Assembly: GCA_028751875.1 (NCBI GenBank)
Contig: CM054165.1
Location: 28,998,781-29,062,780 of the forward strand
Reading direction: 5' to 3'
DNA: 64,000 bases
DNA from: Rapana venosa
Lineage: Eukaryota; Mollusca; Gastropoda; Neogastropoda; Muricidae
The notes under the pieces were generated by a model, which saw only the letters and a list, made by a program, of their open reading frames with translations, searched no databases and was not told where the DNA came from. Shown in pieces: positions 11,580 through 22,262 of the stretch. Position 1 is the first letter of the stretch; every line of letters begins with the position of its first letter. The position numbers and the translations under genes are program-made.

Positions 11580-12300
11580 TTATGTCTCTGATATAATGTA
11601 TGTCTGTGATATCATGTCTGTCTGTCTATGATATGTATGTCATGTCTGTCTGCCTGTGATATGTATGTCATGTCTGTCTGATATAATGTATGTCTGTGAT
11701 ATCATGTCTGTCTGTCTATGATATCATGTCTGTCTGTCTATGATATGTATGTCATGTCTGTCTGTCTCTCTGATATGTCTGTCTATGATATGTATGTCCA
11801 TGATATCATGTCTGTCTGTCTATGGTCTGTCTGTCTGTCTGTCTATGATATGTCTGTCCATGATATCATGTTTGTCTGTCTATGATATCATGTCTGTCTG
11901 TGATATCATGTCTGTCTGTCTATGATATGTGTCATGTCTGGCTGTCTCTCTGATATCATGTCTGTCTATGATATGTATGTCATGTCTGTCCATGATATCA
12001 TGTCTGTCTGTCTATGATATGTATGTCATGTCATGTCTGTCTGTCTATGATATCATGTCTGTCTGTGATATCACGTCTGTCTGTCGTGATATCACGTCTG
12101 TCTGTCGTGATATCACGTCTGTCTGTGATATCATGGCTGTCTGTGATATCATGTCTGTCTGTCTCTGATATCATGTCTGTCTGTCTCTGATATCATGTCT
12201 GTCTGTCTGTGATATCATGTCTGTCTGTCTATGATATCATGTCTGTCTGTCTATGATATCATGTCTGTCTGTCTGTGATACCATGTCTGTAATGTCTGTC
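11580..12300. repeat. GATATCATGTCTGTCTG satellite, right part
   Basis: Roughly 720 bp of degenerate units of 'gatatcatgtctgtctgtct' with internal TGTC slippage. The array ends only a few bases before the splice acceptor of the exon at 12308, so its TGTCTG units supply the pyrimidine-rich tract. Met/Ser/Cys-rich open frames here are repeat translations. Confidence 0.95.
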
Positions 12301-12307
12301 TGTGCAG

Positions 12308-12427
12308 ACGCAGCAAGAAGGAGAAGAAGAAGCATCGCACCAAGTCACCCCCGGATGTTCCGCCGGTGCGAGACAAAAAAATTACCTCCCCTCCTGCCCC
12401 TGACAAGCCCAGGGAACATAAGAGAAA
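12308..12427 (+). CDS. ZC3H13: ZC3H13 exon a (Lys-rich)
   Basis: First ZC3H13 exon recognised in the window, bounded by 'ctgtgcag' and 'AGAGAAAgtaaatg'. It enters with one base of a split codon and leaves after two (phase 2 at both ends), 120 nt. It encodes RSKKEKKKHRTKSPPDVPP then DKKITSPPAPDKPREHKRK: basic, Ser-Pro-containing low-complexity sequence likely to act as nuclear localisation and protein-contact surface. Its acceptor sits at the edge of a large TGTC satellite. Confidence 0.75.
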
Positions 12428-12599
12428 GTAAATGTCGTTTTTCTGTTTGGTATTTTTTTATGTTGTCTTTTTTGTTTTTTACATCGTAGCTTTTTTCCTT
12501 TTTTTTTTTTTTTTTTGGGGGGGGTGGGGGGGGGGAGGTTTTTTAAATTTGGCTGCCTCATCTTCTGTCAGCCACAGAATCAAAGACCTTGGTTTTTTA

Positions 12600-12860
12600 A
12601 ATTACATGATGATTAATAATAATGATATGCAGTTTTGTCAATTTTGTCATCTGTTCCCACCAGCACACTGTGGCCTACTCTTCTGAAAAGTACACGAATG
12701 CTTATTCCATTATCCTCGAAATAAAAGAATAAATTAAAAAAATGTTAAAAGTTTTTTTAATAAATAAAAGCAGAATGGGTTTTAATGTGTGTGCAAGATG
12801 CTCTCTATGTGTTTGCTTATGGGACCTCAGTTCATCGTCTCATCTGAAGGACTTGTGTGC
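12600..12860 (-). mobile_element. SINE-A split by an opposite SINE-A 3' end
   Basis: A reverse SINE-A runs at 12625-12686 ('tcatctgttcccaccagcac') and resumes at 12771-12858 ('cagaatgggttttaatgtg', 'catctgaaggactt'). Between them, 12687-12770 is a forward SINE-A 3' end ('gcttattccattatcctcg') with an A-rich tail. This is a nested insertion or gene-conversion product. Confidence 0.7.
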
Positions 12861-12914
12861 ACATGCACATACAACCATCTACACAGATCATGCATGTTAG
12901 ATGTATGCATTCTC

Positions 12915-13075
12915 ACACGGGAGGGAGACCTAGCAAAACCTGGGCTGCCTGTATTGCAGATGATCTTAGAGAAAGGAGCATAAATAAGGAGAAAGCTCAA
13001 AACAGAGAGATGGAGAAGGCTCATCAATGTCAAACCTCCCCTGGGAGAAACATGACAAAAAAGGAAGAAGAAGAA
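12915..13075 (+). mobile_element. LINE family E C-terminal fragment
   Basis: Encodes GRPSKTWAACIADDLRER and the end of the family E ORF, followed by 'gggagaaacatgacaaaa' and a GAA repeat, in forward orientation. Confidence 0.7.
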
Positions 13076-13082
13076 GAAGTGG

Positions 13083-13455
13083 GCGGACAGGATAGCCTGG
13101 TGGTTAGAGCATTGTGCTCATGATCTGACAGCCTGAGTTCGAGCCCCGGTTCAAGCCACAACCGAGACACACGCTGAAGATTTTTCCTATGGAGTTAACA
13201 TCGGTGCTGACTCTACTTCCCCAAGAAGTCCTTTGGATGAGACCATAAATCGAGGCCCCGTGTGTAAATGCACGTAGATTATCTTGCACACATGTTAAAA
13301 CCTGTTCTGCATTTTGGAAGAGTAGGCCATTGTGTGCTGGTGGGAATGGACGACAAAATTTACAAAACTGTATGCACATGGGACGAGGATGTAAAAAGAA
13401 AAAAGCGCATGAGTGCCTTATTCCATGATCCTTAAAATAAAAGACTAAATAAATA
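13083..13455 (+). mobile_element. SINE-A, near full-length
   Basis: Carries the tRNA-like head 'gatagcctggtggttagagc' and B-box region 'gagttcgagcccc', an insertion after the head, then the standard SINE-A body and an AAATAAATAA tail. Confidence 0.8.
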
Positions 13456-13624
13456 ATAGATAACACACACACACCACACCACATGCACACACATGCATGC
13501 ACGCACATGCAGACATTTTCACTCACTACCCCTACTCAACACCACCACCACCACCCCTCCCACAACGACAACAATCGTCCCATCACCACCACCACCACCA
13601 CCAGCAACAGCATTAAAACATAAG

Positions 13625-13910
13625 AGGTAAAGGTGTCCCATAACCTATGTGGTCACAGGGGAGCAAGACATCAAGAGACCTCAGCTTCTCCAGGGTCTCC
13701 CTCGCCGCTTTACCTACCTTGACCCTAAAGAGGGCAGGTACTCATTTACAGCTGGGTGAACCGGGTGACAGTAATGAAACCAAGGCGTGCAACAGTATAG
13801 CCACCATCAACTTGATATGTATCCCCGAAGTCGGAATGCGGCTAGCTACCCTCATGACGGGCAAAATCGGTCACACAAGCAAAATCTCTAGCCGAGGGGG
13901 GAAAAAAACA
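13625..13910 (-). mobile_element. SINE-5S (partial) joined to SINE-C 3' end
   Basis: 13625-13795 matches the 3' half of the tRNA/5S chimeric SINE described at 27205-27502 ('accctaaagagggcaggta'), with its promoter end lost. From about 13815 it continues into a forward SINE-C 3' fragment ('gaagtcggaatgcggctag'). Confidence 0.6.
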
Positions 13911-13942
13911 AACGCAAAACAATAATCCTTGATACATTGCAG

Positions 13943-14083
13943 ACATGAGGCAGAAGAGGAGACTCACAAGAAGCACAAGAAGAAGAAGGAACGGAAACGT
14001 TCGCTCACTCCGCCCGCCGTCCCCCTAATACGAACGAAGAAAAAAGACAAATGGGCGGACGAACAAGAATCGTCGGCCTCAAG
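13943..14083 (+). CDS. ZC3H13: ZC3H13 exon b (Lys-rich)
   Basis: Bounded by 'acattgcag' and 'GCCTCAAGgtacgag', 141 nt, phase 2 at both ends, in frame with exon a. It encodes HEAEEETHKKHKKKKERKRS, then LTPPAVPLIRTKKKDKWADE and QESSAS. The basic tract followed by a W-containing acidic segment resembles the low-complexity linker of ZC3H13 proteins. The next recognised exon begins one base out of phase, so an intervening exon or a one-base error near 15080 must be assumed. Confidence 0.75.
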
Positions 14084-14089
14084 GTACGA

Positions 14090-14195
14090 GTGAGAGATAT
14101 AATTATGATGAAGAAGGGAGGAGAGAGAAGAAAGGAAGAGAGTGAGAGGATGGGGAGGGGGGTTGCTGGCTGACTCGGGTATCTGAGAGAAGGGT

Positions 14196-14227
<32 letters not shown>

Positions 14228-14823
14228 GAGAGGAAGGGGAGGGGTTATGAGAGATGTTTTGTTTTCATGGTTGGGGCCCAGATCAACTAGAAATGAAGTG
14301 TGGTGTATTTGTGTGTGTGTGTTCGAAAGTTGAATTTTTATTTCCAGATGGTATACTGAATAAACAGTGCATTTGCTTATTTTCATCAAGTGTATGTGTG
14401 TGTGTGCGTACATGCGTGTTGTGTTTGTATGTGTGTCTTGCATCTTTATTGTTTCATCATTTTATCGTCACTGTTCCTTCCATGCTGAACGTTGGTTTTT
14501 CAGTTCCTATTGGTGATAATATCTTGGGGGTAACGTGATGACAACGTGATGATTTAAAAAAAAATTTTGTTGAGTGGAGCGCAAATGAATTGCTACCAGT
14601 AGATTTGTTTTCCTATCTCCATGGTAGGTTAAAAACTGTCACATACACAATATCTCACGGTTGGTGACCTCCGAAACTGTAGCCAAGGAGTGCAAAGAAA
14701 GAAAGAAGAAGAATCTTGATAGGTGTGGCATAGCGAATATGGAACGCTCTGCACAGGATAGTACAGTGAACAAAAACTGAATATACATTCATGTGCATTC
14801 TCTGAGCAAGTGTGTGCATATAA

Positions 14824-14825
<2 letters not shown>
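14090..14825. other. Intron with long G-run
   Basis: Contains a purine-rich tract, a run of about 30 G around 14195-14226, and a SINE-C 3' fragment near 14600-14690. No exon is recognised. Confidence 0.55.
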
Positions 14826-14887
<62 letters not shown>

Positions 14888-14990
14888 CTTCTTCCTTTTT
14901 TGTCATGTTTCTCCCAAGGGAGGTTTGACATTAATGAGCCTTCTCCATCTCTCTCTGTTTTGAGCTTCCTCCTTATTTATGCCCCTTATA
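14826..14990 (-). mobile_element. CA microsatellite plus LINE family E fragment
   Basis: About 60 bp of AC repeat runs directly into a reverse family E 3' end ('gtcatgtttctcccaaggg', 'gagccttctccatctctc'). Confidence 0.7.
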
Positions 14991-15079
14991 TATAGATACG
15001 CTTATGTATGTATGTATTCTTCTAATTGTATGCATTTATTGCCTGTTATCATTTTGAAAAATGTTCTTTAACGTTCCAG

Positions 15080-16535
15080 GCCTCACGCGACGTCACGACC
15101 AGCAGCAGACAGCACTCGCAGCCGCATTCCAAACACTCCCGCTCCTCCTCCTCCTCCAGCTCCGTGTCGCCCCCGAGGGCCAAGGACGTCAAGGCCAAGG
15201 TCAAGGGCAAGGCCAAGAAGAAGAGCGCCGGGCGGGCAAGGGGGAGAGCGACTCGGACGAATCGCACACCACCAAGTCCAAGAAGTGGCTGTCCCCGCTG
15301 AAGAAGACCCTCAAGCTGAAGAAGGCCAAGGCCAGCAGCGTCTCGGGCGACCCCAAGCTGGAGGAAGGAGGAGGCCGCCTCAAGCAGCGGTCGGCTTCGC
15401 CCAAAGCCGGGCGGCGCGGGGACCGGCGAGAGCTGCTGGGGGACGAGCCGTTGCTGCTGCCCCCGCGGTCGCACGAGTCGCGCAAAGAGGCGGAGGTGGC
15501 GGCGGCGACGGCGCGGTCTCGGGGCCGCAGTTCGGAGAAGCGGGAGAAGAAGATGATGACGACGACGATGATGAAAGGCAGGCAGTCGGGATCCCAATCC
15601 CCGGCCCCACAGCTGGACCGAAGCCGCAGCGCCAAGCGCGGGGACAGCAGCCGCGACGCTTCGTTCGGCCGCAAAGGCAGGCAGTCGGAGTCGCCTCCCT
15701 TGCCCACGGACCGCAGCAGCAGCGGCAGGAGAGGAGGAGGGGGAGGAGACGGTGGTGGTGGCCGGGATTTGTCCGTCGACCGCCGCAAACTGGAGCCGCG
15801 AGGGGAGAGCAGGAAGGGGGGTGGGGAGGAGCGGGGGAAACGGCCCCCTTCCCCCCCTTCCCTGTCCAGCAGGCCGTCGGAGATGTACTCCCCTTCCCAG
15901 CTGGACCGAGACTCCCCGACCCGGGAGTCGTCCCAGCGCCAGCCCCCCCCAGCCCCCAGAGGGCGCCAGGCGGAGCGCGACCCCCCGCGCGATGACGAGA
16001 GGCGCTGGCGGCGGGGGCCAGGAGCGCGAGGGGCGGGGCCGGGGAGGAGACAAGTTCGAGTCCCGCAGCAGCTCCTCGGCTTCGTTGGATCGAAGCGGGG
16101 CGGAGAGGTTCGGCCGTCGTGGTGGTGGCGGTGGTGACGGGGGTGACAGCTTTGACCAGTACGGGCCGGACCGCGGGCAGTTTGACGCTGACCGCAACCG
16201 CTGGGACTATCGGGACGGTCGCGGGACGGACGCCGGAGGGGGAGGAGGAGGAGGAGACCGTGAGCCGCGAGGTCGCAGCAGGGGAGACCACTTTGAGAGG
16301 GGACTGGCCCCCCCGCCGCCACCCCCGCCCCCACCGCGAGAGCAGGCGAGGGGCGAGGGCTTGGGGCGCGAGGCTCCTTTCGACCGCTCGGACAGCCTGC
16401 GCGGCTCCGGGGGTCGTGACGGGCGCGACCTCTCCAGGGACAACGAAGGGCGCGAGCGGGGGCGAGATGGGGGCCGGGACAGGGGAGACAACCGGGGTAG
16501 AGACCGGGATGGACGTGGTGGAGCTTTGGTTGAAG
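15080..16535 (+). CDS. ZC3H13: ZC3H13 large exon c (SR/RD-rich), two frame breaks
   Basis: GC-rich exon of 1456 nt after 'acgttccag', ending at 'TTGGTTGAAGgtgaggg'. The protein is low complexity: ASRDVTTSSRQHSQPHSKHS, then SKKWLSPLKKTLKLKKAKAS, then Arg/Asp/Gly/Pro-rich sequence to DRGDNRGRDRDGRGG. Read directly, the frame shifts near 15235 (one base apparently missing) and near 16000 (one base extra or two missing). Codon character continues smoothly across both points, so assembly error is more likely than mutation. The exon leaves in phase 1, matching the next exon. This is the disordered RS/RD-like middle of ZC3H13; no folded domain is visible. Confidence 0.75.
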
Positions 16536-16682
16536 GTGAGGGGGTTGGGGGTGGGGTCTGGGGTTGTGATGGTAGTTTTGTGTGGATTATCAAAATTATC
16601 CTTTTTTTCACCACCAAAAAAAAAAAAAAAAGAAAATCTAAAGAAAATAAGTAACGCAAGTCATATCAGAAACATTATAGAT

Positions 16683-16905
16683 AATCCTTCGGATGAGACT
16701 ATTAACTGAGGCCCCGTGTTCGAACGCATGCAGAACATCTTGCGCACATGTTAAATCCTGTTCCGCTTTTTGGAAGAGTAGGCCTTTGTGTGCCGGTGGA
16801 AACAGATGACAAAATTTACAAAACTGCTTACACGCGGGGACTGGATGTAAAAAAGTACGTGAGTGTTTATTCCATTATCCTCGATATAAAAGAATAAATA
16901 AATAA
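16683..16905 (+). mobile_element. SINE-A, 5'-truncated
   Basis: Begins at the central motif 'tcggatgagactattaactg' and continues to the AATAAATAAA tail. The tRNA head is absent. Confidence 0.8.
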
Positions 16906-16985
16906 AAATAAAAGAAAGAAATACCAAAGATTAAGTACAAAGATACTTGGCAATGCTTGGTACAAAAATAGAAGAGAAAGGATTC

Positions 16986-17315
16986 CCCCATGGGGGCCTG
17001 TCAGTATAAACAGCATCCCCATCTTCTGCAGATTCTGTGCTATAAATTCCCTCTTTTCTATCCATCTCTTTATTTCTGCCTTGGTTTTTTTGTGTTTTTT
17101 CTTCCTGTCACCAGCTCCTTGTCTATTTTCTGCCTTCTTGGTCCGTTCTCCTGCCTTTTTTTTTCCCCAAGAAAGACTTTAAAGATAACAGTTCTCTCCC
17201 ACTCTGAATTCGAAAGTGCTTGACCAGACTTGTCAGGCGCTTAACAGCAGTGCAATGCGTTTTTGCTCATATGACTGACAACAATGGTTGCTGAGTGTTT
17301 GAAGAAGAAGAAGAA
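16986..17315 (+). mobile_element. Unclassified dispersed repeat (family F)
   Basis: A repeat found six times in the window, marked by 'gtataaacagcatccccat', 'ctgccttcttggtccgttc', 'gaaagactttaaagataac' and a 3' GAAGAAGAAG run. Copies are at 31685-31975, 35370-35695 (reverse), 52200-52780, 55790-56115 and 58335-58605 (reverse). The GAA-rich end looks like a tail. No promoter boxes were identified, so its class is unknown. Confidence 0.65.
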
Positions 17316-17620
17316 GAAAATGTTTCCTGCCCTGTCAGTTTTCGTCAGTTTTCACCAGTTGGTTTTCACCAGTTGTCAGTTTTCACCAGTTGTCAGTTTC
17401 TTTTAAGCGTCTTCCTATCCAGACACAGGCAGACTTTTGGCTCAAAGCGAAGAGCTCTTTTTAAAAAAAAACATTTGGCACTTATTTCAACCTTTTTACT
17501 ATTTTAAAAAAAAAAGAAGTTCATGAGCAGTACAAGCAAAAACAAATCAATGAATAGTAACGGATTATGGCATACTTCAATGATCCACATATCTGTAATC
17601 AGTCAATAAGTTCATTATCC
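17316..17620. other. No gene seen
   Basis: Contains four short repeats of 'tcagttttcaccagtt' at 17335-17400 and AT-rich sequence. No exon is recognised. Confidence 0.5.
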
Positions 17621-17624
17621 ATTG

Positions 17625-17985
17625 GGGGACAGGGTAGCCTGGTTGGATAGAGCGTTGTGCATTACAGTCTTGATCTGTGCTGACCCGGGTTCGAATCCTG
17701 TTCAAGGGGATATTTTCCCATGGAGTTAACATCAGTGCAGACTCCACTGCCCCAAAAGTCCTTCAGATGAGACTATAAGCCGAGGTCCCGTGTGCGAACA
17801 CACAGAACATTTTGCGCACACATTAAAATCTGTTCCAGTTTTCAGAAGAGTGGGCCATTGTGTACCGGTGGGAACAGATGACAACATTTACAAAACTGCA
17901 TACACACGGGGACTTGATGTAAAAAATACAAGAGTGCTTATTCCATTATCCTCAAAATAAAAGAATAAATAAATAAAAAATAAAT
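17625..17985 (+). mobile_element. SINE-A, full-length
   Basis: Head 'acagggtagcctggttgg' and B-box 'gggttcgaatcctg', body with 'cagatgagactataagccg', and an AAATAAATAAA tail. Confidence 0.8.
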
Positions 17986-18226
17986 ATCCTTTCTGTGCAA
18001 AGAAAAGAATACATCTACTATTTCCACTGATTTATCTTAAAACAACAATGTTTTCAATCATTCTTAATGACTTCTGTACAGGAGCCATCTTTTGTGGAAT
18101 TATGTTAATTGCATCTCCAACTGGTATGAGTGTTTTTCCATGTTATATCTATAGTTTATCTCTGTGAGAAAAACATTGAGATTGAGGCATGATGTGTTGA
18201 TTCCATGTTTATATATATATATATAT

Positions 18227-18426
18227 ATAGTAAAATGAAAATAAAAACACAACTGTGTTCAGCTTCATTTCTCCTTTTATTTTTTTCAGCAAATTTAAAA
18301 GATGGTTTTATCATTAGGTTATCCATTCAGCCTGAGGAAGATTCAGAGGGAAGCGAAAATTTGCTGAAAAAAATAAAAGGAGAAATGAAGCTGAACACAG
18401 TTGTGTTTTTATTTTCATTTTACTAT
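18227..18426. mobile_element. Perfect foldback element, 70-bp arms
   Basis: The left arm 18227-18296 (starting ATAGTAAAATGAAAATAAAA, ending CAGCAAATTT) is the exact reverse complement of 18357-18426. The 60-bp spacer includes 'cctgaggaagattcagagg'. The element is flanked on both sides by TA microsatellites. The arms contain no mismatches by eye. It could be a foldback or MITE-like transposon, or a recent palindromic duplication. No transposase is encoded. Confidence 0.85.
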
Positions 18427-18489
18427 TTTACCTCAACTGTGTGCTTGAAGGGAGTGGTGCCCAGCAGAATTGTGGGTTTTTATCAAGAC

Positions 18490-18492
<3 letters not shown>

Positions 18493-18557
<65 letters not shown>
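18493..18557. repeat. TA microsatellite
   Basis: About 64 bp of pure TA repeat downstream of the foldback element. Confidence 0.95.
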
Positions 18558-18560
<3 letters not shown>

Positions 18561-18770
18561 ACCAAGTAACAAAATCAAGTCCAGCAGTTTATCAGTTTTT
18601 GGTCAAAGGGAAAAGCTTAACACACAATATCATTCCATCACAAAGTGCTTTTATTTGACTCTTTCAGCTATTACAAGCACACATTTCCCCCTGAGGAATG
18701 TGTAGATTACTCTGAAGACGTCCAAAGTACGGTTGCTGTGCTCATTTATCATCTGACCGATATGTTGAAG

Positions 18771-20309
18771 GTCGCATGTATCGTGACGACGGGCGAGAGG
18801 GCTCTGATCGCCGAGGAAGGGAGGTAATTCCAGAAGGTCGTCCATCTCTGGAAGGAGGTCGCATGGACCGACCCGACAGCCGAGGGGACAGGAGCGACAG
18901 TCGCATGGACAGAGACGGTCGCTTGGACAGAGACGGTCGTATGGAAAGAGGAGACAGTCGCTTGGACAGAGGAGACAGTCGAGGTGAAGGTCGCATGGAC
19001 CGCGGCGATGGCCGCCTGGAAAGGGGAGACAGTCGTGGCGACCGAGGTCTGGCCCGCGGCGAGGGACGCCTGGACAGGCTGGACAGGGGGGACAACCGCT
19101 TGGACAGGGGAGACAACGCGATGGAGCACCACCGCGGGGAGCCCCCAGGCCCGCCTGTGGATCAGCGGGGCTTCCGCCAAGGTCGCGGGATGGGGTCGGG
19201 CCCTGGCGACAGTCGTGGCGCCCTGAGGGGCGGGGGGAGTCGGGGCAGCCCCGGAGAGAGCCGCGGCTTCGACTTTGACCGGCGCGGGGAGGCAGCAGCG
19301 GGGGGCAGGATGGACAGAGACCTGACCGGCCTGGGCCAGCTTCCTCCGCCCAGAGACCGCTTCCTGCCCGGCCCGGAGTTCAGGAGGGAGGAACCCCCCC
19401 CGGGTTTCCGTGACGGCGTCCCAGATCGCCGCGGCGACGACCGCTTCATCGGCCCGGACGGCATCGAACTCCCGCCCCGAGGGGACCGCCGCTTCGAGGA
19501 CGTGCGCGACGACCGGTTGCCGGGCCGGGGCCCTGGAGAGGATCGGCCGGGGCGGGAGAGGATGCTGGCACACCGCGGGGGCCACTTCGACTTTGGCCGC
19601 GGGCCAGGTCCCGACGTACGGCCGCCGCCACACCACCACCACCACCACCAGACCTGCTGCCCAACCAGAGGCGAGGCCCGCTCCTGCCCACGCCCATGGA
19701 GGAACCCCTGCGCTGCGGGGAGCGGGGAGAGACCTTCGAGCGGGAACCGCCCCGCGGGGGTCGCGACAGCTCGCGGGGTCGACGAGAGCAGCGCGACGCT
19801 GCCGCTGCCGCCGCCGATTTTGGGCCGGAGCTGGGCCGAGGAGGGCGGGACCCTCCCCCTCCCCGCGAGGCCATGAGGGACCCCCCCACCGCTGCTGCTG
19901 CTGCTGCTGCCACTGCCTGGGACCGCGACAAAGACCGGAGGCTGGGCGGGCGTGACGGAGGACCCAGGGACCCGGCGGCTGGTCGGCGCGGAGGCTTCGC
20001 CGCCCCTGGGGAAGACTTCCCGCCTCCGGAGGGCGACCGGAAGCGACGGGACCGAGAGCGCAGCCCCCGACGTGACAGAGGAGGAGGAGGAGGAGACCGC
20101 GCCAGTCCCGCCCTGGACAAGAAGGAGGGGGGAGAGGGGGGGGGGAAGGACGCCAGCGATGCCCGCAGCACGCGCTCGGCCGACGACGTTCGAGAGCTGG
20201 CCGGTCAGCGGGGGAAGGAAGGAGAGGGGTCGGGTGGTGGAGGAGGTGGTGGTGGACCGGGCGTGGTGAAGGGGGTGAGGGACCGGGACTCTCGCTCTGA
20301 CGGGAAGAG
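18771..20309 (+). CDS. ZC3H13: ZC3H13 large exon d (RD/DR repeats), one frame break
   Basis: 1539-nt exon. The acceptor is taken as 'atgttgaag' because GT then completes the split Gly codon of exon c; this acceptor has a weak pyrimidine tract, and an earlier start is possible because upstream codons read DRYVEG in frame. It encodes RMYRDDGREGSDRRGRE and many tandem D/R/G units (MDRDGRLDRDGR, DSRLDRGDSRGEGR), then proline/glycine-rich sequence. Near 19640, inside a CAC/CCA tract, the frame shifts by one base to continue as PDLLPNQRRGPLLPTPMEEP and DRKRRDRERSPRRDRGGGG. The donor is 'GGGAAGAGgtgagt', leaving in phase 2. The tandem RD/DR pattern mirrors the Arg/Asp/Glu repeats of vertebrate ZC3H13. 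Confidence 0.77.
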
Positions 20310-20319
20310 GTGAGTGTGT

Positions 20320-20740
20320 GACAGTGGGATGTGTTTTTGTGAGGTATGTGTGAATTGATTATTTGTTCTGATGCTTTTTGGGTTTTTTTTTTTTTATTGG
20401 TGGGGGGGGGGGGTGTGAGAGGGGTTTTTGGGGACGGGGTGGGGGGGGGGCTTAGTTTTGGGAGGGTTTGTTTGGGGGGGAGGGAGGAGTTAAAACATTT
20501 TTGGGAGGAGCTGTCATTGTTTGAGGGTTGTTTTTGGTTGGGTCTATGTCTGTCTGTCCTACTGTCTGCCTGTGTCTGTGTGTGTGTGTCTCTCTCTCTC
20601 TTTCTTCTTCTTGATCTTCTTCTTCTTTCTATATTCTACTGTGTGATGTTTTTACTTCAGTTCTTAAGTTCTTATGTTAGCCATGTTGCAATGCCAAAAC
20701 GTTCCTTCCGTAGCATACTATTTAATTAATTTTTTTCCAA
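20320..20740. other. Intron, G- and T-rich
   Basis: GT- and G-rich intron start followed by pyrimidine-rich DNA. No exon is recognised. Confidence 0.5.
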
Positions 20741-21025
20741 GTGAGACTTGACACTTTGCATTATATAAAAATCCATAACAAAACCGTCCACACACCTCAT
20801 CAAGATACTATGATATCTAACACTAAACATAAAGATCCACAACCCAACATCCACACACCTCATCAAGACACTATGATATCTAACACTAAACATAAAGATG
20901 CACAACCCAACATCCACACAGTTCATCAGACACTGTGATATCTGACACTATGCATTAGATAAAGATCTACAACAAAACAGTCAACACAGTTCACCAGACA
21001 CTATGATATCTGACACTATGCATTA
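20741..21025. repeat. 64-bp satellite, outlying units
   Basis: Three to four degenerate units of the same satellite as 21456-22255 ('acactaaacataaagat', 'cacctcatcaagacactat'). Confidence 0.85.
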
Positions 21026-21028
21026 TAT

Positions 21029-21370
21029 AAAGGTGGCAGGATGGTTAAGATGTTCGCCTGCCAACAAGTAAACCATGAGGTTGTGGGTTCGATTCCCAGC
21101 CTCGCCCTTTCTTCCCAGTTTGACAAAAAAATCGAACCGAATGTCAAAGTCCTTCGGATGAGACTATAAACCGAGGCCCCGTGTTCGAACGCATGCAGAA
21201 CATCTTGCGCACATGTTAAATCCTGTTCCGCTTTTCGGAAGAGTAGGCCATTATGTGCTGGTGGGAACAGATGACAAAATTTACAAAACCGCATACACAC
21301 GGGGACTGGATGTTAAAAAAAAAAAGCACATGAATGCTTATTCCATTACCCTCAATATTTTTATATATAA
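21029..21370 (+). mobile_element. SINE-A' (variant head)
   Basis: The body is SINE-A ('tccttcggatgagactataa'), but the tRNA-like head differs: 'ggtggcaggatggttaagat' with B-box 'gggttcgattcccag'. Reverse copies of this variant lie at 23370-23622 and 57000-57288. A LINE/SINE-B-type tail fragment follows at 21380-21455. Confidence 0.8.
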
Positions 21371-21455
21371 AAAAGTCATCTGAGCGCTTTGATTTGTTAC
21401 TTTACAAGATTCAGCGCCATATAAATTCCACCATACATTATTATTATTATTATAT

Positions 21456-22255
21456 TTGACACTATGCATAAAGATCCACAACCCAACATGCACACAGCTC
21501 ATCAGACACTATGATACCTGACACTAAACATAAAGACCCACAACCCAACATGCACACAGTTCATCAAGACACTATGATATCTGACACTATGCATAAAGAT
21601 CCACAACCCAACATCCACACAGTTCATCAAGACACTATGATATCTAACACTAAACATAAAGATCCACAACCCAACATGCACACAGCTCACCAAGACACTA
21701 TGATATCTGACACTAAACATAAAGATCCACAACCCAACATGCACACAGCTCACCAAGACACTATGATATCTGACACTAAACATAAAGATCCACAACCCAA
21801 CATCCACACAGTTCATCAAGACACTATGATATCTGACACTAAACATAAAGATCCACAACCCAACATCCACACACCTCACCAAGACACTATATCTGACACT
21901 AAACATAAAGATCCACAACCCAACATGCACACACCTCATCAAGACACTATGATACCTAACACTAAACATAAAGATCCACAACCCAACATCCACACAGTTC
22001 ATCATACACTATGATATATCTAACACTTAACATAAAGATCCACAACCCAACATCCACACAGTTCATCAAGACACTATGATATCTAACACTAAACATAAAG
22101 ATCCACAACCCAACATGCACACAGCTCACCAAGACACTATGATACTATGATATCTAACACTTAACATAAAGATCCACAACCCAACATCCACACAGTTCAT
22201 CAAGACACTATGATATCTAACACTAAACATAAAGATCCACAACAAAACCGTCCAT
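21456..22255. repeat. 64-bp satellite array, about 13 units
   Basis: Units contain 'taaacataaagatccacaac', 'ccaacat(c/g)cacacag' and 'ctcaccaagacactatgat'. The array runs up to the acceptor of the exon at 22263, and the unit part 'cacacagctcaccaa' resembles that acceptor plus exon start ('accacagctcaccaa'). The 167-residue open frames on both strands are translations of the array and are not genes. Confidence 0.92.
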
Positions 22256-22262
22256 ACCACAG

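Noticed and set aside
15049..16334. Reverse-strand frames of 377-382 residues opposite the GC-rich ZC3H13 exon
   Set aside because: Shadow frames caused by GC content; the forward strand has SR/RD protein character and splice borders, the reverse has neither.
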